A stretch of DNA of 64,000 bases from Druceiella hillmani (GCA_039881145.1 JAYKKI010000134.1:288001-352000), one strand, 5' to 3'. Shown: positions 11,800 to 24,724, counted from the first letter of the stretch. The notes: a model not told the origin generated them from the sequence alone. Program-made: numbers and translations.

Positions 11800-11949
11800 G
11801 GTGTGTTGAGTTGATCCCAAGGCATTACGGTCTTTGACTGCGCGGCGCACCGCGAGGACCCGGGTTCGATTCCCAGCCGCTCGTAGAGCGAGGTTGGACT
11901 GGTGTTCTAGTTGGCTTTAATAGATTGCTCTCGCAACAATAAGTCCGCA

Positions 11950-11988
<39 letters not shown>

Positions 11989-12200
11989 CATATATATGTA
12001 TATACATAAATATGTGTGGCACAGAGTTGGCTTCTTGAACGCTGGGGTAGAACTAGGAATGCCACTTTGGCAAACCCAAAACCCGGAGATCAGTACAAAC
12101 AAAAAACAAGAAAACCAGACCAATCCAGGTCTACAAAATTTAAATAAACTACTGCTGAGTCATCAGCTGGGAAAGCTGATAAGAATGTAGGGCCTAAGTC
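11800..12200 (+). mobile_element. tRNA-derived SINE-like element
   Basis: A GC-rich head (11838-11890) contains the pol III B box as GGGTTCGATTCCC and an upstream GACTGCGCGGCGCACCGCG stretch like the D/anticodon side of a tRNA gene. A non-tRNA body, a TA tract and a tail with a small stem (ATCAGCT ... AGCTGAT at about 12163) follow. A decayed relative of the part after the TA tract appears at 37355-37500 in unit 3 ('tggcactgagatggctt'). The A box is poor and no target-site duplication was found. Confidence 0.5.
11950..12010. repeat. (TA)n microsatellite inside the SINE-like element
   Basis: TA/TATG tract between body and tail of the SINE-like element. A longer tract holds the same relative position in unit 3 (37276-37354). 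Confidence 0.9.
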
Positions 12201-12990
12201 ATGCTTCTTTATAAATATTTCAATATTTTCAACAATTTTTCTGTCTTTCCGAATATTTTAAAAAATCCACTAATTTAATTTGGATGCCTTTTTCATTACA
12301 AAAATGTCATAACCGTAGGACACATTTTGATCTCCCTTTAGAAGCATCAGTAGAAATAAAATGTGAACGCCGTTCTGAGACGCCTTATTTGAATATTGAG
12401 TTCTTTCAAAGTCAGTTCAAATGTGTTTGCAGCAAGAATATTTAAGACGATTGACTCTGCTTTGGTTCGCCAACAATGAATTTATTTGGATGATGCAGAA
12501 TCTGCGCATAGTAAGACATTTAGTTTAATGCCACACCCCGTGCTTAGTAACTATGATAATAATTAATTCCATGATACTATTTGAATAATAGCAACCTTTG
12601 GTCCTTCAGACCTGTTTCTTCCTGGAAAAATCCCGTCATTAATGAATTAGGCAGTAAATTTCTCACAATTTTTTTACGAGTTTAAGAACTGATATAACTT
12701 ATTAAAGTTTTTCGCTATCCCAATTGACTGTGAAAATCACATTACAAAATATGTATTTCATCCATTTCTCGTCGATTTTAATCCATTTCATATAATTCTC
12801 ATTTATACACTTCTTTAATACTAGATTCGTATTTAGTTATCCGCTTCTGTTTTGGTTATCTGGCCCCCATGATGATAAATACAACAACTAAGTAATTCCT
12901 GATGTCACCATATAACACAGTATACTACCATAATAACTATTATGGAAAACAAGAGTCAATGCTAATTACACAAGTTGACGATAGTCAAAC
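12200..12990. other. Unit-1-only AT-rich stretch, nothing recognised
   Basis: No counterpart found in units 2-4. No ORF above background, no RNA signal, no terminal repeats. Confidence 0.4.
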
Positions 12991-12994
12991 TAAC

Positions 12995-13185
12995 GGCTGA
13001 GTGCGGGCGTTCTCTCTACATCTTGCTCTTTCGCGCACCCGCACACTCGCTTTAGCTTAAATTTAAACACTTTTGGTTAGAACCGGAGAATTAGGGTACT
13101 AAACCGGAGCCCGGAGATAATGCATTAAAACCGGTGACTCCGGGTGAAACCCGAAGGGGTGGCAGCCCGAGCTAAAACTAAAGAA
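12995..13185. other. GC-rich patch of unknown nature
   Basis: A sharp rise in GC within AT-rich DNA: an imperfect stem (GAGTGCGGG ... CCCGCACACTC at about 12999-13047) around a pyrimidine-rich stretch, then repeats of ACCGGAG/CCGGTG-type words at 13080-13150 and 'ggtggcagcccgagct' at 13160. It occurs only in unit 1. It could be the remnant of a transposon 5' end; nothing diagnostic was found. Confidence 0.35.
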
Positions 13186-13189
13186 GAAA

Positions 13190-14390
13190 TGATATATTTT
13201 TTCATCAGCACATCTCATCTCGCTTTCACTTTACTTGATCTCTTTACGAATCTATTTTTTGTTTTGTCGTCATCGTGCTATGATGGTTAAGAAAGGCTAT
13301 TCATTTGGAATATTGTCAGATTCAAACAAATTCTACTGAATAAATAAATTATATTAACAAAAAGTTGTATCGGGTATTCTTAATTCACTAAATAAGAATT
13401 CCCTAATTTTATGTTAACATATTATTTTACTATGATGCCATCAACTATTCAGAAATTAATGTAAACAATAGAAATACTTTGGTTCTAAACATTAATAATA
13501 AATTTTTTTTATTATTATTTATTTCTGATCACCTAGATCATAAAAACATACCATATGAAAACAGTTTTATTAAATGTAAATTCACTTCAACATTTAAACA
13601 GTGCCGAAATGTATACTATGCTTAAGAAGAATTATTTAAAATTTCTTAATTAGTTATAAAACAACGAAAAATTCATTTACTTTACAAAGCTTTAAGAACT
13701 ATTATACTGTCATCCAACATAATATTGAGTAATCAATATAACTAATATAAACTCTTATTATACCAACATAAATAATTTAACTAAACGTTTTAAAGAAGGT
13801 TCGCTTTCCTATTTAACACGAAAAGGTGTTTACAAACAACTGATATGTCTAAATAAATAAAAATAATTTCAGACGAATGTTACATTTCAACGAATTTTAA
13901 AATTTACGTGTCATCTTCAATATTCACATAAATACACAAATTACTTAACATTTTTTAATTACTGATTTATTTAAGAAACCTAACTGCACTTCATAATTAT
14001 ACTACTACGCACTATTTTTCGATCATCAAATCAAGTAGGTATGTACCCAGAGAATGCACAACACTTTTGTCAATCTTAATATAAATAATAAGTGGTACGT
14101 ATCATTATTATCAACACAAATAAAACTTCAGAAAAAATTATGTAAAGCAAAAAATTTAAAAGGATTAATTTGTTTATATCCAACTTGTATTAGGATTTAC
14201 CAAATCATTCATATTATCGTTTAGTAAGGAAAATGAAATAAGTAATTATACCCATATTTATTAAGTACCTAAGAGGAAACGTTGAATAATTTTGTCCATC
14301 TGGATATTAAACACAGCTTAATTAACTATGTTATTACTTCTTAATAAACCTATTCACAAACCAAAACACACAAAAATATTTTATTCTATA
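13190..14390. repeat. Pre-D block, unit 1
   Basis: AT-rich sequence shared with unit 3 (about 37495-38450) through 'atgccatcaact' (13435) and 'gttttactgaataa'-type anchors. The last part is shared with unit 4 (58440-58600). No gene seen. Confidence 0.55.
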
Positions 14391-14860
14391 ATTTTATCCG
14401 GGTGAACCTTTAAATAGGTGAGCTATAAAAATGAACTCATAATCATAAACTCTATATTCAACATGAAGTTTTCCATAATTACCCATGTCAGAGTATCAAA
14501 TTATTCGGCTAGATCATCATACGGAAGACAACATATCCACTGATACAACGATTCATACACACACGTAATCACCGTCTACGCAAAATATCCCCACTACACG
14601 CTTCTGGACCTATGGTACGTGATTGTACGGTGTCTCAGTGAAAAAATTAATTTCAACGCTACGAATAAGGCATAGTCTATTGCGAATAAAGGTACATATC
14701 GTCGTAAGACAAGATCTATCCAAATCACATTCACTACGTGTATCCCGACTACAGTACTACGGATATGACTTAACGTCACATATTTCATGAGGTATAATTT
14801 ATCCATAATTTTGGAACTATTAAAAATACTGAGATTCATCTCAATTTCTTAAATAAGCGG
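14390..14860. repeat. Module D, unit 1
   Basis: Shared with 25440-25890, 38450-38920 and 58600-59070. Anchors are 'cgggtgaacctttaaatagg', 'caatcaacac/atccaaatc' variants near 14715 and 'actacagtactac' at 14750. It overlaps ORFs on different strands in different units (minus here, plus in unit 3), as expected of non-coding DNA. Confidence 0.6.
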
Positions 14861-14989
14861 AATAAACTTTATAAAAAATTTAAAGCATAATGAAGAATAT
14901 AACTTTATTATAGATTTATAAAAACCCATTTAAACTTTTCAGGGTTCATCCCGATCAAACATGGAAATACCAATCAAAACTTATTTTTA

Positions 14990-15700
14990 TTTTGTTCTTT
15001 GGCCTGGTACCTAAACAGCCTACTGCTTAGTGAACTACGTGATTGACGTATAAGTATAAATTTTTTTAAATCATGAAAAGTATTTTCAACTTTGTTTACA
15101 TGTACTGTTTTAAACATACAAATAAGAAAAAAATAGGAACTAAAAGCATACGACCCTCAAACAGTTGTCTAATCGCCAAATTCATTAATAATATTTTTAA
15201 AACATTTTGAGATGAAAAATTAAAAGCAGGGTACTCGCTAAATAAAACGTCACATGAAAGATTAAACAAAATACAAAATAAATTCCAAGTTATCTCCTTG
15301 TTTCGTGAGTACGATTTATTTAGTGTTCATCAGATTATCGACCGTCATTAACGAAGATTGTAATTACAAAGAGTGCCTATTATTTAGTAATATAAGACAA
15401 AATGTTCCACAATTTTCTATCACAAGATGTGATGTTTGTAAAAGCTTTAGCGAAAATTGACGTAAGTCTAGCGTTACATGTAATTACAAACGCGCTGTGC
15501 TTTATATTTAGACTCGTATTCGGTTACGAAAGTCGTTATCTTAAATTAAGAGTAAATTTTTATGGTCTTACTCGACTAATGTTAAATTATTATCTTTATA
15601 AATTAATCTTTTTCTGGTTTATTTCCATGAAATTACAGTAAAATATCTAATAATTTTTTAAAACTAATGCTTGAGTTATCAGAACAATATGACTTATAAA
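14990..15700 (+). pseudogene. Module E, unit 1, with plus-strand coding-like segment
   Basis: In the plus frame 15402-15641 the peptide contains FVKALAKIDVSLALHVITNA and LCFIFRLVFGYESRYL. Unit 3 (39529-39630) keeps MKALVKINVSLELLVITNAL and unit 4 (59522-59758) keeps FVKGLAKIDVSLALLVITNA. Between units 1 and 4 about half of the differences are silent, more than expected for neutral drift, but the stretch is short. The upstream frame shifts by one base between units 1 and 4. A conserved GTAAGT sits in the middle (GACGTAAGT), so part may instead be a splice donor. Family unknown. Confidence 0.35.
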
Positions 15701-15725
15701 TAATTACACGTTTTGTAATGCAAGA

Positions 15726-16640
<915 letters not shown>

Positions 16641-18260
16641 TATATACTTTCAAATTTTACAAATATTTTTCTAGTCATTTTCGCGTATTTGAAAATATTT
16701 ACCTCTATACCACATAAAGAAAAACACTGATATATAAACTTATCTATATAATCTAAGGCAATATTTTGAATATGTTTATATTCTACTTCATTTACAAAAA
16801 CACAAAAAATATAAGATCTTATACGAGTATATCCCTTTGTCCTTGTGTGAGAGCTTCTCTCTTCAGATACCATGTGATGAAAAAACTTGAAACTCGACAT
16901 ATGATAAAGCATATTAAATAGACATTTCAATAATCATGGTCAAAAATATTCATGTAGAAATTGATATAAACTGGTATTACCATTTTTTTCCTGAAAAAAA
17001 TGTATTAATCACACGATGCAGGATATTAATAAACAATAATAATTAGCAATTAAAAATATTTTTACATAAATTTTAAATGAAGTGTTCATTTTCATTTTAA
17101 ATTCATATGTTGTGTGGAACCGAGAGGGTAGAATAGATTCGAAAGCGATTTTTTTTAATTAGGTGTGTAAAATACATAGAGATATTTTTTTTCTATTACA
17201 CAAAAACAACGTTAATAGAAGTTTTCCGAAAGTTTAGAGTAAAACTATATCCATTCAAAATCATAGTTTTTGAGAAACGTAAGATATAATAAGTCTTGGT
17301 AAGAAACATTCATAGCATATTTACATGGTGAGAAATATTAACATTTGTAAATATTTTATCAGAATTACTACGTAGTCTTAATTACAATTTTTACGTCAAA
17401 TACCCTCGTTGTTCTGGTTTCATTTGGACAACAAGGTTTTTCCATATCGCAATAAATAATAATTAAAGCAAGAGAAGCTTTAATAAAAATTATTTTTCAT
17501 TAATGCGTTGATTGATTTTTATATAGACAATGCCTTTTGATGAACTTTTTTTATATTTTGGACACTTGAATATCGTCTCAGTTTTATTTGAAATCGCTAG
17601 TATAACTTTTTCGTTAATGATTTCGAATATTCTCCTACTCAAATTTAGCCCCTAATTTTGAAAATTTAATTTAATTGGACTAAACTTCATAGATTAGATC
17701 AACTCAAAAATCCACGGATTTTATTATTTTTAACCTAAAATGCGGCTCATATATTATACAGACACTCGGGTAGGTAAATATAAATTTGACTTTATTTAAT
17801 ATTTTTACTATCACATCTGACAATCAATCGTATTTTAGATTTAAATTATAATATTTATCCACACGAGGCCCGAGGATTTGAGATTTATTCCAACGACCAA
17901 AGCATTCCATGTAAGATGCAAAAGCCCTCTTAAATGGAATTAACATTTACAAGTCGCAATTGTCATCTATTCCACATATTTGTAAAAATCAGTGTTCCGA
18001 TTTTCAATTAAAGTTTTATCAAAAAATACATAAACAAAAAATAATCTCGTTTAAGTGCCTGAAAATAGTTTCTCAATGTTTGTCCAATGTCCTTTAAAAT
18101 TTGATTTGAAGTAGGTTAATGTTGTAGCCAACATTTTCGAAACATCAATATTACTTTTTAAGCAGCTTAACGTCAGCTAACAATTTATAACCCGGCTTAA
18201 CGACTAATTGTTATTAGAAGTTTTAAATGAAACTTAGGAACTTAGAATCACAATACTATG
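16641..18260. repeat. Module G, unit 2 (uninterrupted)
   Basis: Uninterrupted version of the AT-rich leader, running directly into the part that in unit 1 resumes after the 3 kb insertion (18270 matches about 4640). It therefore serves as the empty-site reference for that insertion. Confidence 0.6.
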
Positions 18261-19079
18261 AAAATAATAATATTTAAAAAAGCAATAATTTAGAGAAATC
18301 CGAAACTTCATTACTAAATTACAATGTTTCTTTCCCAGAAAAAATTATGACCAACTAAAATCAAATAATTATTCGATAATTAAATATTAACACGGAGCAA
18401 ATGGTAAAGTAAAATTATCTTTAAGATTACAAAATTTAATATAAATCAGGTCAAAATCCAAATAATTTGCTTTTATCTTTTGGGAGTAAAATTTACTTTC
18501 AAATTATGATAATTTATATTTCAGAACTAATGTGAAACATTGGTTAAAGATTTACTTCATGTTATGAAAGAAAAGAGTAAACAAATATTTCGAAGAAATC
18601 GTTGATCGTATTTGAATTCCTAAATGTCATCCCCATATTTGATGCATTTTATTGCTGTCAACTCGGAACACACATTTATGATTTTCTTTGTTAAATAATA
18701 ACTTTTTAATTGTTTTAAAAGGATGTGTTCCTTCACTTGAATATTATTAAATTCTTAAATTGAAGTTAGGCATTCAATTTCTTAAAAATTGCTTTTATTG
18801 AAACATTAAGTGATAAAAAATACATTATACTTTGAAATTTTGAAAAAAACTCTCGTTTCAGGATTGGATCTATCTTCAGTCGGCAATTTCAAGGTTAAAA
18901 AAAATCATTTGAAATTACATAGATTTTAACGAAACATTACCATGCATATACACGATTAAAATTATATAAGATATTAATTTGCTTCTAAGTATCGAATAAT
19001 AACATAAGGGGAATATAGGTCGGTTATAGAAGTTTAATATATTTGCAAGAAATTAATGGCAAGAAATTCTCAATTATCG

Positions 19080-19500
19080 TCTTCCCTTTACCCTTACCAT
19101 ATTGCCTAAATAGTAAACTCCAATAATTGAAATATATCATACAGAGTTGGAGATATATGTATTTTAAGGCGATAACTAATACATTCAATGGAATTGTCTT
19201 CAGTTCGATGTCATCCAGTGAACCGGTAAATTGAAGGGCTGAATTATTGATTGAAGCGGGTTCATCGACAGCGGTTTGCGGGATCGAATTATTGGAGTGA
19301 TAAATTGGATCGATGAAGGTTATTTCTATGAAAGATCTATGAAAATATCTGGAAACTCAATATTTAGGAAATTGTTTTGCGCGGGATAAAAAATTATGCC
19401 ACTTAAGTGAGAAGCCAACTTTAAGTGTTAAATGAGTTGTATTGATATATAGTTTTAAAAATCGTCAAAGATTTCACCGCTTCAAGCTGGCGACGTGTTA
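19080..19500. promoter_or_regulatory. Module A, unit 2
   Basis: Copy of the conserved non-coding block, with 'gttcgatgtcatccagtgaa' and 'gcgggttcatcgacagcggt'. Slightly more diverged in its second half than the copies in units 3-5. Confidence 0.45.
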
Positions 19501-19984
19501 AATTTAAAAAAGGTGTTTGAAAGCGTTCTCTTATTATTCTGTCACTTTCAACTAATTTATTTAATAAACTTCATTTTCAGTTATACATGTACGTAGGTCG
19601 ACTCATTTACAGCAAAAACATGTCAATAAACGTCATTAATCAAAAAAAGGACATTATACCTACGAACCGCTTGCGTTACTTATACGAATGAAATATAAAA
19701 ATTGAAAAAAAGTAAAACGGGAAAAAATAAACTAAGCAAGTAAAATATTATTTTGTTAATTTTGAAAAATTAAAAAATATAAATAGTTATATAATTCAGA
19801 GCCGACTTTGTTTCGGCGTATTGGTTTCTTTATTCTAATGCTTTGAACTTTATTTACATTTTATATTTACGAAATTAAGCATGTTCCTTAATTATTTGTA
19901 CTAACATTCTAATAAATGACAACTACCACTATTTTAATATTTGATATTTCATTAAATAGTATAAAATTTCGACACAATTTTTTT

Positions 19985-20455
19985 TTTCTTTACAGATTAT
20001 TCATTACACTGCATATGCCAGACAGACAGATAAATGAACATGACGAAATTATGAGGCCTCTCTTTTAGTCATTTATCTACTGAATCTTTAATAATAGTGT
20101 TAGTTCAACCTTCTAAAAGTTCCCCTTCCTTTCAATATTGTTAAAAATACCACAGAAATTTGGTTTTTTGATGACAGGATATTATTTAATGTATACATGA
20201 TGGACGGAATAATGTGATAATGTTATAAGCACCCGTCTTAGCCGTTTTCCTACCGAATCCTAAATAAAAGTGTTATTTAATGGTGATACCCCGTATTAAT
20301 ATTAAATATCTTCAGCAGTGCCCTTTTCGTTAAATATTTTTAAACTTACTATACAAATCTTGCTGTTAATTAAGGATTATTTATTAAAATGGACATCGAT
20401 CTAGTATTTCGGAATACTGACGGGCGATTTCCATTCAAACATAACACTGTTAATT
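19985..20455. repeat. Pre-B sub-repeats, three copies in unit 2
   Basis: Three diverged tandem copies of about 190 bp beginning near 19985, 20150 and 20345. They are marked by 'acagattattcatta', 'acaggatattatttaatg' and 'aaggatttatt'-type words, with 'ataatagtgttat/aataaaagtgttat' in the middle of each. Confidence 0.6.
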
Positions 20456-20509
20456 TATGGTGAAAATCCGCAAGCTAGCAGCAACTGTTTCATACCTACC
20501 GATTTATAC

Positions 20510-20765
20510 ATTCTATCTAAACACGTCCATTTGGAAGGAGTACGGTGAAGCGTTCCGAAGCCGAAATGGCGAAATTCCTTTCGGGGCGGTGGCACCACAC
20601 ATCGCCAATATAGCGTTTTATCACTAGGGATTTTCGCAATCAGTCTGGTATAATCAATCACTTTTCGATTGATTATACCAGATGAGTAGAGCTAATTATA
20701 TCGAATAAATTATAAATGTCTATAAGCTACATCGCGTGTGGTGGGGATTTGTGGCTATTATGGTA
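20510..20765. promoter_or_regulatory. Module B, unit 2, rearranged by a hairpin
   Basis: Copy of the GC-rich block with the same anchors ('ggaaggagtacggtgaagcg', 'tcactagggattttcgcaat'). The segment that in the other units reads 'gcgaga..tgattgatta' is replaced by a perfect inverted repeat at 20644-20682. A minus-strand reading of this copy is open for 69 codons, but it is not kept open in units 1 and 4. Confidence 0.45.
20644..20682. repeat. Perfect 16-bp hairpin inside module B, unit 2 only
   Basis: Arms TCTGGTATAATCAATC (20644-20659) and GATTGATTATACCAGA (20667-20682) with a 7-base loop. The right arm matches the normal module B sequence (ATTGATTAC.C.AGA); the left arm is an inverted copy that overwrites conserved bases. 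Confidence 0.85.
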
Positions 20766-20845
20766 AATGCTTATATACGTGGCTATTTAATGGAAGCGCA
20801 GTTAGTTAGAATTATTTAATTCATTAGCACGGAAACATTTTTGAA

Positions 20846-20846
<1 letters not shown>

Positions 20847-20881
<35 letters not shown>

Positions 20882-20950
20882 TATATATGTGTGTGTGTGT
20901 GTGTGTGTATATATAAGTGTATGTGGGTGTGGGTGTGTGTGTGTGTGTAT
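20847..20950. repeat. (TA)n and (TG)n microsatellite
   Basis: Compound tract downstream of module B in unit 2, in the same general place as 7080-7186 in unit 1. Confidence 0.95.
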
Positions 20951-22170
20951 TTATCATAAAATAGGACGTTTCCAATGTTGCCCTCTAATAACACAAGGGT
21001 TTAATAATTACTGTTTATGGGAAAATAATATTTGAAACCAATATTCTTAATTTTTATGACATTTAAATACTATTAAAGTATTATTTAGATAGTTAAAGGC
21101 TATTTTCTCGATATGTAATACTTTCTTCAATATTCTTGAAGTTTATTTCACATTGTGGCATTCTCAATATTTTGTAAATACTATTTATCTCCTTTTTATG
21201 TTTTAAGTTTGTTATTAAACTTTACAAATCTGATAATATATTTTGACCGAATGTATATGTCGATTTTTTTTCTAAATTTTCTAATAGATATTTTATTATC
21301 ACCCATACGAAACTAATGAGGTATTAGAATTATTAATTGAGGCTAATATATTATTTTAAATAAAAGAGTATACAGACACTTAGATATCCAAAATAAAACA
21401 AAAAAAATCGATCACTAAAATTAAAAAAGAAAAACTTTAAAGAATATTCAATTATACTGATATAATTGCTAGTTCCGTTGAAAAAAAATCTCATTGCTCT
21501 GTTTTTATGGGAATAAAGAATTTTTTTTAAGGTGAGGAAAACAATAATTCAACAAGTGTCTTATCACCTATTGCATAATTAAGCGAACTCATTTTGTTCG
21601 AATAATTATATGCGTATTGAACGTTTGCAAGTATTATATAGAAAATTTCAAGTATGGCAAACACCAATTTTCGTCACACTAAATAACTAAAACCTAGTAA
21701 TTCCTAAAGTTGTGATACTCCATCGTTTGTACATATTCAATTTTTATAAGAATTAATAGAAATATTAAGGGTTTTTCGAATACTTATAAAATAAAACCAC
21801 GTTGGATGAAATATTTTTAATTCATATAGTTTGTTACTTTTTCATGTGGTTGTGAAAATAGAAACGAAATTTAAAAAGTAATGTTTATCATCATAATGAA
21901 AAAAAAATATCTATAATTAATGAAAGGTTTTCAACATTCACATAACACACATTTTTAACATTAATTAGTATTAAAAAGTCTTTTTGAAATTATGGTTTAT
22001 TTTTCTATCCTTTTCAATTTATCTTCAATACCGTTATCATTTATTGTTTTGTTTAAGATTTCAAAAAATTCTTCAAGAAAGAAATGTAAAATCTTAGATT
22101 CTTGAGATTATTTTTATTGCATAATTTTTAGATTGAGATTAAGATGATTTTTATTGCGTTGTATTGTTAA
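20951..22170. other. B-K interval, unit 2, no gene seen
   Basis: AT-rich, partly alignable with 7200-7880 and 45300-46190. No supported ORF. Confidence 0.4.
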
Positions 22171-22689
22171 CGGAATGCGTTCTCTAATTACTTTTTGCAG
22201 GTACATTTCATGTTACAGTCACACAATAAATAGTAGGGTACGTCATATCACTTTTCTCGAAAGTCTAATACTGTTACAGTTTGACATATTGCATCACCTC
22301 AGTGAACATTATTTATAATAACCCATGATCTCTAAAGCTGATGTTATAACGCACACGATTTTACTTAGTCTGTAAAATGGTTGTGCATTATTTAATTAAA
22401 ACTTTTGCTTCTAATAAATTAACAAGTAACGTGAAAGAATCATCATTACCGACTACAGGTTTGAAACGATTGACAGGTTTGAAACGTTCTAGTGACTAGT
22501 CATTTATTATAATTGAACTCCTTTTTTTCTATTATTTTAAATGTATATAATTTTCTTTTCCCATCTTAATTTGTGTAGGTTTTTTTACCTTTGACATTTA
22601 TGTAAAGTCTCGTGGTTTATCTTGCAAAGATTAAACGGAGTTTGCTTTAAAGAGATTAAAAGAAGTAAGCAGATACAAATGATATTGCT

Positions 22690-22960
22690 CACTTTATTTA
22701 ACTGAAGATTATTTACGTAGGAAGTTTGCACATAAAATATGTATTCCACCTTTTCTAACGTTGCCTTGAAGACAAAAGGTAAAGAACTGACGGTTAATCC
22801 TTTGCGTGCTTAGTGCTATCTGTTTCGACACAAGAGGAAATTTGAACAAAATCCTTTTCATATCACCTACGGAAATAATATGCAAAAGAAGGAAACAATG
22901 GATCCCAAAATGTATCATCTTTCGTGATAGGAGTAGAAACAGAAAGGAATGAAACACAAT
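22690..22960 (-). pseudogene. Block K, unit 2: candidate terminal exon, minus strand
   Basis: On the minus strand, HSFLFLLLSRKMIH is followed by a pyrimidine-rich stretch ending ATTATTTCCGTAG, a good 3' splice site. Then GDMKRILFKFPLVSKQIAL and INRQFFTFCLQGNV follow in one open frame (22709-22957). Units 3 and 4 keep the pyrimidine tract, the AG and the GxMK start. An AATAAA lies just downstream on the minus strand (about 22700). The protein family is not recognised; the exon may belong to a gene or to a non-coding transcript. Confidence 0.4.
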
Positions 22961-23290
22961 ATGGAAACAATCCTTTGTCGCACATTCTTTTTATTAAAAC
23001 GAATCGTTTTTCCGCACTATGCGGGCAGAAAATTACTGAAAGATATTGTGTTAAATACGAAGTTTATTATATGCCAGGTAGTCTCTAAACACAATAAAGA
23101 GAATATTTCAAGTCGATAAAATGATAATATTTGGGCTTTATCTGGGAAATTCTTTATAGCACAATTTATTAAAAAAATTGTTAATAAAAAATTATTTTTA
23201 AAAATAAGTCAAACAGATCATTTAAACTATAGTCGTAAATTTCAGATCTTCTTTTGACATTTTTACGATATTTCTACAATAAATTCCTGC

Positions 23291-23339
23291 GGTTTTATAG
23301 CAGGAATTTATTTTCACAATAAATTCCTGCTATAAAACC
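23291..23339. repeat. Perfect 22-bp hairpin, unit 2 only
   Basis: Arms 23291-23312 and 23318-23339, starting GGTTTTATAGCAGG and returning as CCTGCTATAAAACC, with the loop TTCAC. A third, direct copy of the inner word AATAAATTCCTGC lies just upstream at 23278. This is what copying forth and back over a short template would leave. Unit 1 has no hairpin here (8110-8150). Confidence 0.85.
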
Positions 23340-23404
23340 TCTTGAAGTAAAGTTGATCAATTATTCGAAGTCAAATTCTATTTCATTGTTAGTTACTTCA
23401 TTTT

Positions 23405-23640
23405 CACCCTTTAAACAATTTTACGCATTCTGAACAAAGTGGATTAAATCATTTTAAAATATAAAGGGTAGAGCGGATGATGTTGAATTTCTCGCTCAAT
23501 TTTAAGACGCCACGTTGAGTCATTTATAGCTCTACGTTATTCGACAGTAACAACAAGAACGACTAACTAACTAGTTTCGGTTGTGTCATTACAAAAATAT
23601 CCGATTTCGTCTATTTTGATCTTATTTTGTTGATTTTATG
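23405..23640. repeat. Module C, unit 2
   Basis: Carries 'ctgaacaaagtggatta', 'agagcggatgatg', 'ctacgttattcgacagtaac' and 'ctaactagtttcggttg'. The last word is the empty site for the insert in unit 3. Confidence 0.6.
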
Positions 23641-24193
23641 ATTTGGGAATTGTTTTATATGAACACTAAATCACCAATCCTTCATTGACATGAATATTTA
23701 CAATTTTCATCAAAGTATCAGTTGTTCTAAGTTGTAAGTTCTCTTGTAATCTACGATAAAATTAATACATTGGCTCACTGTAATATCGAAAATAATTTAA
23801 AACATTTAATTCTGTTTGAATGAATTTTTTTTCGGATAAATAATGCACTGTGCATTTATTTTTAGATTTTTATGTAGGCGCTTTGACTTTCTTTATAATC
23901 TTTCATATGTAAAGTCACAACAAAACTCGTATAAACAAGACTTGCCTATAAAGGCAAATTAATTCATATTAAATGGAAACCATTAAATTGAAAGATTGGA
24001 TTTGAGACCAATATATTAAATCATAAGTCCAGTGCAATTTTGCAGAAAAATTGGAATATAGAGATACCCATTTACAATGAATTGATTTTCAATACCCATT
24101 ATAGGTTTCTTAAATCAAAAATTAAAAACTTATTCATTAAAACATTTCGTCTTTTTGCAAAACAATTAATTTGATAAAAAATACATTTATTGA

Positions 24194-24310
<117 letters not shown>

Positions 24311-24419
24311 TTTGTGGCAAATGATTTACTCTCAATTTGTATTGAAAATAATTTATTTACTTTTTAGATTAGACGATTATCGTTTTAAACGATAAGAATT
24401 AAAAAATTGTTTTAGTTGT

Positions 24420-24720
24420 TTTGCCTTAAAAGGTCATGATTGCATTGCATTTCGTCTATTACTTTTTACATAATTGCCACTTTCGCTTTTTGCCATTAAT
24501 GAGAAAATCTTGTGATTGTGACATGCGAAAATCATGTATTTACATTTTTGATAATGATACTGAGCTCTGTAAAATTAATCTAAAAAATTTATTGATTCGT
24601 GTTCTGCAATAAACCTTGCTCAAAAAGAGTTACTGGATACGAAGCTAATCCAAAATTTACAAATTCTTGACGTCTGATTTCTTTGAAACTCAAATCCGCT
24701 GGAAAGCAACAACTCTTGGG
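24420..24720 (-). pseudogene. TGCDTT-family pseudogene, N-terminal fragment (unit 2)
   Basis: Minus-strand reading RQEFVNFGLASYPVTLFEQG, then LLQNTNQ and a stop, matches the recurrent 'F.F.L..YP..LF...L' segment that precedes the nuclease-like part in a multicopy animal protein family (members later carry ...DADTLI... and ...LTGCDTT...). The matching part of unit 4 (49530-49760) is continuous with those later motifs. Here about 1 kb of them is missing, so this copy is a truncated version of the same ancestral insertion. Confidence 0.5.
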
Positions 24721-24724
24721 ATAG

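Noticed and set aside
11838..11905. A functional tRNA gene
   Set aside because: A perfect B box is present, but the cloverleaf cannot be completed and the sequence runs into a non-tRNA body, which fits a SINE head.
20455..20661. 69-codon minus ORF across module B of unit 2
   Set aside because: The same reading is broken by a frameshift in unit 1 and by stops in unit 4, and part of it depends on the unit-specific hairpin.
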